In this document: piece by piece, positions 6,942 to 7,335 of the stretch
How positions within the stretch are numbered: position 1 is the stretch's first letter
How the letters are laid out: each line of letters starts with the position of its first letter
Source of the DNA: an uncultured Erysipelotrichaceae bacterium
Lineage (GTDB): Bacteria > Bacillota_I > Bacilli_A > RF39 > UBA660
Direction: 5' to 3'
DNA length: 7,335 nucleotides
Assembly (NCBI GenBank): GCA_902803685.1
Contig: CADCQR010000013.1
Coordinates: forward strand, 1 to 7,335
Made by a program: the position numbers and the translations under genes
Notes under the pieces: generated by a model
The model's input: only the letters and a program-made list of their open reading frames with translations
The model's database searches: none
Told to the model about the DNA's origin: nothing

Positions 6942-6972
6942 CTCACTTTCGTAGTCGAAACACCCATGTGAG
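6942..6972 (-). promoter_or_regulatory. Leader hairpin overlapping the transposase ribosome site
   Basis: On the mRNA strand CUCAC (complement of 6968-6972) can pair with GUGAG (6942-6946), and UUUCG with CGAAA (6947-6960) around an ACUA loop. A 7-base bulge lies between the helices. The outer stem covers the GAG of the GAGGTG ribosome site. Transcripts entering from outside the IS would contain the whole hairpin, whereas the IS's own promoter would start at about its outer arm. That would limit transposase made from read-through, as known for IS10 and IS50. Confidence 0.4.
6957..6967 (-). repeat. Inner 11-bp inverted repeat, right copy
   Basis: GAAACACCCAT on the + strand is the exact reverse complement of 5601-5611. 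It lies in the transposase leader and overlaps the predicted hairpin. Confidence 0.6.
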
Positions 6973-6974
6973 AT

Positions 6975-7002
6975 ATTATAAAAAAAGAATTTAGTTTTAC
7001 AA
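6975..7002 (-). promoter_or_regulatory. Probable transposase promoter inside the right IS tip
   Basis: On the - strand the -10 is TATAAT (complement of 6975-6980). A 4/6 match to the -35, TTGTAA (complement of 6997-7002), lies 16 bases upstream at the very tip of the element. Transcription would start near 6968, about 36 bases before the ATG. An insertion next to a better -35 could raise expression. Confidence 0.45.
6979..7001 (-). repeat. Right terminal inverted repeat of the IS30-family element
   Basis: Read inward from 7001 it begins TGTAAAACTAAATTC and matches the left tip at 20 of 23 positions. With the reversed copy at 7022-7036 it can also form a hairpin across 6986-7037 with a single G-U pair. 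Confidence 0.7.
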
Positions 7003-7020
7003 ATAATGAACTGGAATTTG

Positions 7021-7036
7021 ATGTAAGACTAAATTC
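7021..7036 (+). repeat. Third, orphan copy of the IS30-family tip
   Basis: ATGTAAGACTAAATTC is identical to 5561-5576 and in the same orientation. Its tip (7022) is separated from the right IS end (7001) by 20 bases. It looks like the left end of a second, tandem IS copy of which only the tip remains, or a tip-like motif belonging to the surrounding element. Confidence 0.6.
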
Positions 7037-7049
7037 TATTTTAAAATAC

Positions 7050-7079
7050 TGAAACTGGAATTTACTTTTTCAATTCACG
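7050..7079 (-). repeat. Right arm of the perfect 30-bp inverted repeat
   Basis: This is the exact reverse complement of 5377-5406. Its TGAAACTGGAATTT end is echoed 43 bases to the left as TGAACTGGAATTT (7007-7019), so the right flank holds two related motifs in direct orientation. Confidence 0.85.
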
Positions 7080-7124
7080 AATATTAAATGTTAAATATCA
7101 AATTATGATTAAATCAAATATTTG

Positions 7125-7133
7125 TGATATAAT
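7125..7133 (+). promoter_or_regulatory. Extended -10 promoter of the last gene
   Basis: TGATATAAT is identical to the boxes before the flavin reductase and helicase genes. It ends 36 bases before the ATG at 7170, and a -35 is not obvious. The palindrome CAAATATTTG (7115-7124) touches its upstream edge. Confidence 0.55.
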
Positions 7134-7169
7134 AAACTAAATTAAATATTGTTACTTATGGAGAAAAAA

Positions 7170-7335
7170 ATGAATAATTTTGAAAAAGATTTTATTATTG
7201 AAATAGTAAAGTTTAATACAAACATAGAAAAAATAGAAAAATTAATAAAAAGTAATGAGATTAATTGGATAAAACTACTTGGATTTATATCTTATCATAG
7301 AATAGCCGGATTAGTGTATGATAAAATGAATAAAA
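7170..7335 (+). CDS. Partial gene, probable nucleotidyltransferase family protein (NTP_transf_5-like), cut by the window end
   Basis: Only the first 55 codons are present. GGAG (7160-7163) lies six bases before ATG 7170, a good ribosome site, and an extended -10 lies upstream, so the start is secure. The translation has a charged helical beginning followed by INWIKLLGFISYHRIAGLVYDKM (residues 31-53). The W-x-x-LL...YHR-x-x-GLVY pattern is typical of the N-terminus of the uncharacterised nucleotidyltransferase family (PF14907). The catalytic nucleotidyltransferase motif would lie beyond the window, so the assignment rests on this pattern alone. Members often occur in surface-polysaccharide or peptide-modification loci. 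The gene starts 90 bases after the right arm of the 30-bp repeat, so the insertion region did not disrupt its promoter. Confidence 0.55.
   Translation, partial: MNNFEKDFIIEIVKFNTNIEKIEKLIKSNEINWIKLLGFISYHRIAGLVYDKMNK

Larger units (their letters stand above)
5562..7001 (-). mobile_element. IS30-family insertion sequence, about 1440 bp, transposase frameshifted
   Basis: The left tip TGTAAGACTAAATTC (from 5562) and the right tip TGTAAAACTAAATTC (inward from 7001) match at 20 of 23 positions. Both resemble the TGTAGATTC... tip I recall for IS30 itself. The element carries one IS30-family transposase gene read right to left. Both sides are flanked by AA (5560-5561 and 7002-7003), which fits a 2-bp target duplication but is weak evidence in such AT-rich DNA. 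An inner 11-bp inverted repeat, ATGGGTGTTTC, lies at 5601-5611 and 6957-6967. The alternative boundary is the outer 30-bp repeat (5377-7079, 1703 bp). The broken transposase makes autonomous movement unlikely, though it could move in trans. Confidence 0.75.

Overview
The window comes from a very AT-rich bacterial genome. It is most likely a low-GC Firmicute (Bacillota) or close relative. The reasons are Shine-Dalgarno sites of the GGAG/GAGGTG type, bacterial -10 boxes (TATAAT, often the extended TGATATAAT), an intrinsic terminator with a U-tract, and proteins of Firmicute-like families. TGG encodes Trp in all intact genes and no in-frame TGA is needed, so the code is standard and not the mycoplasma code. 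I cannot name a genus.

Layout. Bases 1-559 hold no intact gene. They contain a long AT-rich hairpin at 84-123 and short open stretches that look like decayed coding DNA. A redox pair follows on the + strand: a flavodoxin-fold protein with an iron-sulfur-flavoprotein (Isf)-type cysteine motif (569-1198), and a flavin reductase/flavoredoxin-like split-barrel protein (1259-1810) with its own extended -10. A clear intrinsic terminator (1841-1866) closes this pair. It abuts the promoter of a large SF1 helicase gene (1895-5035) of the HelD/helicase IV type. That protein has an extra nuclease-like PDF...YLEHFG module inside the motor, two Cys4 zinc modules and a C-terminal domain that resembles an RQC winged helix.

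Bases 5036-5376 are gene-free. An IS30-family insertion sequence follows, with its transposase on the - strand (5639-6932). The transposase is broken by one +1 frameshift near 5990. The IS tips are a 20/23-matching inverted repeat at 5562 and 7001, flanked by a possible 2-bp AA duplication. The IS is enclosed by a separate, perfect 30-bp inverted repeat (5377-5406 and 7050-7079). A third copy of the IS tip lies 20 bp outside the right end. This is best read as a nested or tandem insertion, possibly an IS inside a roughly 260-bp MITE-like element.

The window ends in the first 55 codons of a + strand gene (from 7170) whose start resembles the uncharacterised nucleotidyltransferase family (NTP_transf_5).

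How the genes work together: the two flavin proteins plausibly form a small electron-transfer or stress set. The helicase is a separate transcription unit and is probably a DNA-repair or genome-maintenance enzyme. The IS region is a locally disturbed insertion site. I see no tRNA, rRNA or CRISPR array. Apart from the helicase architecture and the nested repeats, I see no evidence of an undescribed multi-gene system.
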